Positions 61,331-64,000 of a stretch of 64,000 bases of DNA are shown in pieces (position 1 is the stretch's first letter; each line of letters starts with the position of its first letter). The notes under the pieces were generated by a model that made no database searches, was not told the DNA's origin, and saw only the letters and a program-made list of their open reading frames with translations. This DNA comes from CAWIVJ01 sp963839525. GTDB taxonomy: Bacteria > Cyanobacteriota > Vampirovibrionia > Gastranaerophilales > Gastranaerophilaceae. The stretch is from the NCBI GenBank assembly GCA_963839525.1, contig CAWIVJ010000004.1, positions 1 to 64,000 of the forward strand. Reading direction: 5' to 3'. The position numbers and the translations under genes were made by a program.

Positions 61331-62480
61331 AGAGTTCCTGTTTGTTATTACATTTAATTTTATTCAAAAAACTCTTAACAATCTTTGTTTGAGTTTCAAA
61401 TTCAAGCAGAAATGCATCATGCCCGCAAGGACTTTCTATTTCACAGAAAGAAACATCTTTCTGTGCCTTTACAAGTGCGCCTACAATTTCTTTTGACTGT
61501 TCTGTAGGAAAAAGCCAATCACTTGTAAATGACATTATAAGAAATTTTGCATTAGTTTTTTTAAAAGCATTGACCAATGAACCGTATTTTTGTGCTGCAT
61601 CGTACAAATCAACAGCTTTTGTAATGTAAAGATATGAATTTGCGTCAAATCTTTCCACAAAAGTTTGTCCCTGATGCTCAAGATAACTTTCAACTTCAAA
61701 ATCAATATTAAAATCAAAATCAGTTTTATCTTTATCTTGAAATCTTCTGGCAAATTTATTTTGCATTGAATCTTCACAAAGATAAGTAATATGCCCTATC
61801 ATTCGTGCAATTGCCAATCCTCTTTCCGGCTGTTTTTCAGCATCATAATAATTACCGTTGTTAAAATTCGGATCAGAAAGAATTGCGTTTCTGCCAACTG
61901 CATTAAAAGCTATACTCTGAGCAGATAACTTACTGGTAGATGCAATGATAATAGAAGCTTTCACCATATCCGGCTCATTTATCCCCCATTCCAAAGCCTG
62001 CATACCGCCCATTGAACCGCCGGCAACAATAACTTTTTTTACACCTAAAAAATCAAGCAATTTTTTTTGGATTTTAACCGTATCTTCAATTGTAATTACA
62101 GGAAAATCAAGCCCGTATCTTTCTTGAGAGTTCGGTTTAAAAGAACTGGGACCTGTAGTTCCCGAACACCCGCCTAAAATATTTGATGAAACTACAAAGT
62201 ACTTATTGGTATCAAAGGCTTTATTCGGTCCTATCATTTCATTCCACCAACCGAATTTTTTATCATCGACTGAATGCTTACCCGCAGCGTGAGCATCTCC
62301 GGTTAAAGCATGTAAAACAAGAAGGGCATTGTCTTTTGCTGCACTTAATTCTCCGTAAGTTTCATAAGAAATGGTATATTCAGGTAAAATTTTTCCACTT
62401 TCAAGTTCAAGCGGCTCTTTTACTTCTAAAAATTGGGTTTGAACAATCCCGACGTCTTTTGCAATTTCATTTTTTTTCAT
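61308..62480 (-). CDS. metX: Homoserine O-acetyltransferase
   Basis: A 390-residue alpha/beta-hydrolase transferring acetyl (or succinyl) to homoserine for methionine synthesis. Features: ALTGDAHAAG near the start, GLDFPVITIEDTVKIQKKLLDFLGV, the nucleophile serine in VVAGGSMGGMQALEWG near 150, AVGRNAILSDPNFNNGNYY, the catalytic aspartate in TSDWLFPTEQSKEI and histidine in SPCGHDAFLLEF near 365. The start ATG at 62480 (MKKNEIAKDVGIV) matches homologues; a longer frame to 62588 adds nonsense residues. The last residues, KQELLCHSELV, come from a palindromic repeat that has landed on the gene's end, so the natural end was probably a few residues shorter. Confidence 0.95.
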   Translation of the reverse strand: MKKNEIAKDVGIVQTQFLEVKEPLELESGKILPEYTISYETYGELSAAKDNALLVLHALTGDAHAAGKHSVDDKKFGWWNEMIGPNKAFDTNKYFVVSSNILGGCSGTTGPSSFKPNSQERYGLDFPVITIEDTVKIQKKLLDFLGVKKVIVAGGSMGGMQALEWGINEPDMVKASIIIASTSKLSAQSIAFNAVGRNAILSDPNFNNGNYYDAEKQPERGLAIARMIGHITYLCEDSMQNKFARRFQDKDKTDFDFNIDFEVESYLEHQGQTFVERFDANSYLYITKAVDLYDAAQKYGSLVNAFKKTNAKFLIMSFTSDWLFPTEQSKEIVGALVKAQKDVSFCEIESPCGHDAFLLEFETQTKIVKSFLNKIKCNNKQELLCHSELV

Positions 62481-62637
62481 AAATGAATAATAGCAGAAAC
62501 CCTTTTTCTTGTACAATATTAAGGATTGTAAAAATGACTTTTTTCTATAAATCCAGTAATAGATATAGTTACAGATTTTTTTTATCATGTTTTAAATATT
62601 CGTAAGGTATTTAGTATTTGAGAAAGGAATTGGTATT

Positions 62638-62937
62638 ATGAAAATTATGATGAGAGGTATTCAGCAACAACAAAACTATGGAAATGTAAATAATAAATTA
62701 ACGTTCAAAAAATCACCTATAGAGACCATATAGGAAAATATCAATACTGTTGGAGACTTTGTGAAAGCAGTTGATGGCATTAAAACCCAAAAAGAGGCAA
62801 AAACATTAATGGAAATAATACCAGATGAAATGAAAGATTTTTTTAAAAAATTTAAGGATTTTGTGGATTCTTCGAAGAACAAAACTACCCTTTTCAATAA
62901 ATTTGCAGAATTACAGGAAAAATTAAAGCTCAATTAA
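62638..62937 (+). pseudogene. Small helical hypothetical with an internal amber codon
   Basis: A frame of 99 codons, starting MKIMMRGIQQQQNYGNVNNK, interrupted by TAG at 62731 after KKSPIETI. It continues ENINTVGDFVKAVDGIKTQKEAKTLME, then FFKKFKDFVDSSKNKTTLFNKF to KLKLN. Reading through, it looks like a single small helical protein, with an upstream GAAAGGAATTGGTATT ribosome site. Either a sequence error or a real nonsense mutation ends it. The leader's KLTFKKSP resembles motifs in other small proteins here. TAG is used as an ordinary stop elsewhere (e.g. at 4816), so recoding is unlikely. Confidence 0.5.
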
Positions 62938-63129
62938 TCGATGCGTTAATTCTTGATTTTCTACCTTCTCCATGCCTTTTGTAAATATTCTATTAATATT
63001 TGGATACAATTTCTATTTCAATTAATTTTGGGGTATAATGTAAAGAGAAAGTACTTTGTATCGGGGGGATGAGCAAAGATTTTAATAAAATCCTCTAAGG
63101 ATTTATGTTTGCTTGTTTCTAAGGATGAA

Positions 63130-64000
63130 ATGGGAGTATTTAACTCAAATTATAAAGCAAAAAAGTTGCTGATATGTTTAGCTTTAATAGCTTCTTTATC
63201 TCCGGCATTAGCCGAAGAGGGGCAAGTTTCTGATGCTGTAATAAAATCTGATGTTCAAATAAAAGTTCTTAAAGATGCAAAAAATTCGACAAAAGAAGTT
63301 ATTAAAGATGCTGTTTATATCAAAGATATTGAAATTGAAGGCACAAATGTTATTAAACCGGAATATATTTTAAACAGACTTCAGCTCCAAAGAGGTGATG
63401 AATACAGCAGGGATTTAATACAAAATGATTTAAAAAATATTTACCATACAGGGTTTTTTACAGAAAAAATGAAAGCAATCCCTATGGAAAACCCTGACGG
63501 TTCAATTACTTTAAAAATTGTTTTAGAAGAGAATGCTCCGATAACCGATTTTACGATTGACGGCAATTCTGTTGTTTCTTCTGACGAAATTTTATCTTTT
63601 TTAGAGCCTTTAAAGGGCGAACCTCAAAATATAGATGGTATAAATTCTGCTATAGAAAAAATTCAAGAATATTATAACTCAAAAGGCTATATTTTAGCTC
63701 GTGTTGATTCTATTTATGATGATCCTGACGGTACGATAAATATACATGTAAATGAAGGTGAGATTAATAAAATTTTGATTTCGGGCAATGTAAAAACAAA
63801 AGATTACATCATTGCAAGAAATATTTTGACGGAAGCCGGAACTGTTTATAATGAAAATTTAATACGAGAAGATTTGGTTAGGTTATATGCTACTCAAGCA
63901 TATAAAGATGTAAAAAGAGATATTGAACCATCGGAAGAAGATTCTGAAAAATACGATGTTACAATTCAAGTTGATGAAGAAAGAACAGCTTCGCTCTCTG
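63130..64000 (+). CDS. bamA: BamA/Omp85 outer-membrane assembly protein, N-terminal part
   Basis: The frame opens at ATG 63130 and runs to the window's edge (290 codons). A signal peptide (KKLLICLALIASLSPALAEE, cleavage after ALA) is followed by a short spacer and then POTRA domains: VYIKDIEIEGTNVIKPEYIL onward to LQRGDEYSRDLIQNDLKNIYHTGFF is the first, ITDFTIDGNSVVSSDEIL with LEPLKGEP the second, and INKILISGNVKTKDYIIARNILTEAG the third. The beta-barrel lies beyond the window. The protein inserts outer-membrane proteins; it implies a diderm envelope. A structured leader with small hairpins lies at 63070-63125. Another Omp85 family member (TamA-like) is possible; several POTRA domains favour BamA. 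ATG at 63125 is out of frame. Confidence 0.9.
   Translation, partial: MGVFNSNYKAKKLLICLALIASLSPALAEEGQVSDAVIKSDVQIKVLKDAKNSTKEVIKDAVYIKDIEIEGTNVIKPEYILNRLQLQRGDEYSRDLIQNDLKNIYHTGFFTEKMKAIPMENPDGSITLKIVLEENAPITDFTIDGNSVVSSDEILSFLEPLKGEPQNIDGINSAIEKIQEYYNSKGYILARVDSIYDDPDGTINIHVNEGEINKILISGNVKTKDYIIARNILTEAGTVYNENLIREDLVRLYATQAYKDVKRDIEPSEEDSEKYDVTIQVDEERTASLS

Noticed and set aside
61535..61777. 80-codon minus-strand frame in metX with lysine/isoleucine/leucine repeats
   Set aside because: Shadow frame of metX in AT-rich sequence.
62731..62733. Genetic-code change with TAG as sense
   Set aside because: TAG terminates clear genes in the same window (for instance the SNF2 helicase) and no other gene carries in-frame TAG.

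Overview
The window is AT-rich bacterial chromosome. It reads as a non-photosynthetic relative of Cyanobacteria, most likely a Vampirovibrionia/Melainabacteria (Gastranaerophilales-like) genome. This is an inference. The main support is the ATP synthase cluster, which runs a, c, b', b, delta, alpha, gamma with two b-type subunits and no beta or epsilon gene beside it, as in cyanobacterial and plastid operons. No photosynthesis gene is present, and the gamma subunit is too short to carry the regulatory insert of photosynthetic cyanobacteria. The cell looks diderm (a BamA-like protein at the right edge, a barrel-like exported protein), with type IV pilus assembly genes and many signalling and TPR proteins.

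Layout. 1-1092: foreign-looking GC-rich DNA carrying broken CARDB-type repeats on the minus strand, joined to a headless cysE; probably a chimeric, unpolished join. 1.1-11.3 kb: cysE end, SWIM/SNF2 helicase, a PLP enzyme, YjbQ, ftsZ, hisS and small genes. 11.47-17.25 kb: one rRNA operon on the minus strand (16S-23S-5S, no tRNA in the spacer) with a recognisable promoter. 17.4-34.7 kb: 2'-O-ribose methyltransferase, sigma-70 factor, a tandem pair of unknown two-membrane-segment paralogues, nadA, a PilM-PilN fusion with PilO, a radical SAM protein, separated parts of a sugar ABC transporter, two signalling proteins, cdd, and a small ferredoxin. 34.7-39.4 kb: a minus-strand run of TPR, metallo-hydrolase, metallophosphoesterase, TPR and biotin ligase genes. 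39.5-44.7 kb: the atp operon. 44.7-49.9 kb: response regulator, an amylase-like protein without its usual nucleophile, folP, two small proteins, thiL. 49.9-55.3 kb: a minus-strand surface-glycan operon. 55.5-62.5 kb: ffh, tRNA-Pro, a segment bounded by copies of the tRNA T-arm (zinc-ribbon protein, DEAD-box helicase, hemolysin-III-like protein), then metW and metX. The window ends inside a bamA-like gene.

A recurrent theme is genes split by single-base indels: the SNF2 helicase, hisS (twice), the gene at 19425-20336 (three times within about 60 bases), the DegT aminotransferase (twice), a zinc-ribbon protein and its small neighbour. Several of these should be essential or intact, and several sites lie in short homopolymers, so residual sequencing error is the simplest reading. 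I list the open fragments separately and say how they join.

Most interesting: a perfect GC-rich palindrome inside the hisS coding sequence; tRNA-Pro T-arm copies bracketing a 3.6 kb segment; the tandem unknown membrane paralogues; a set of small lineage-type proteins sharing a short '(I/V/L)(S/T/N)F(G/K)' motif; and palindromic intergenic repeats placed inside the atp operon and over the 3' end of metX.
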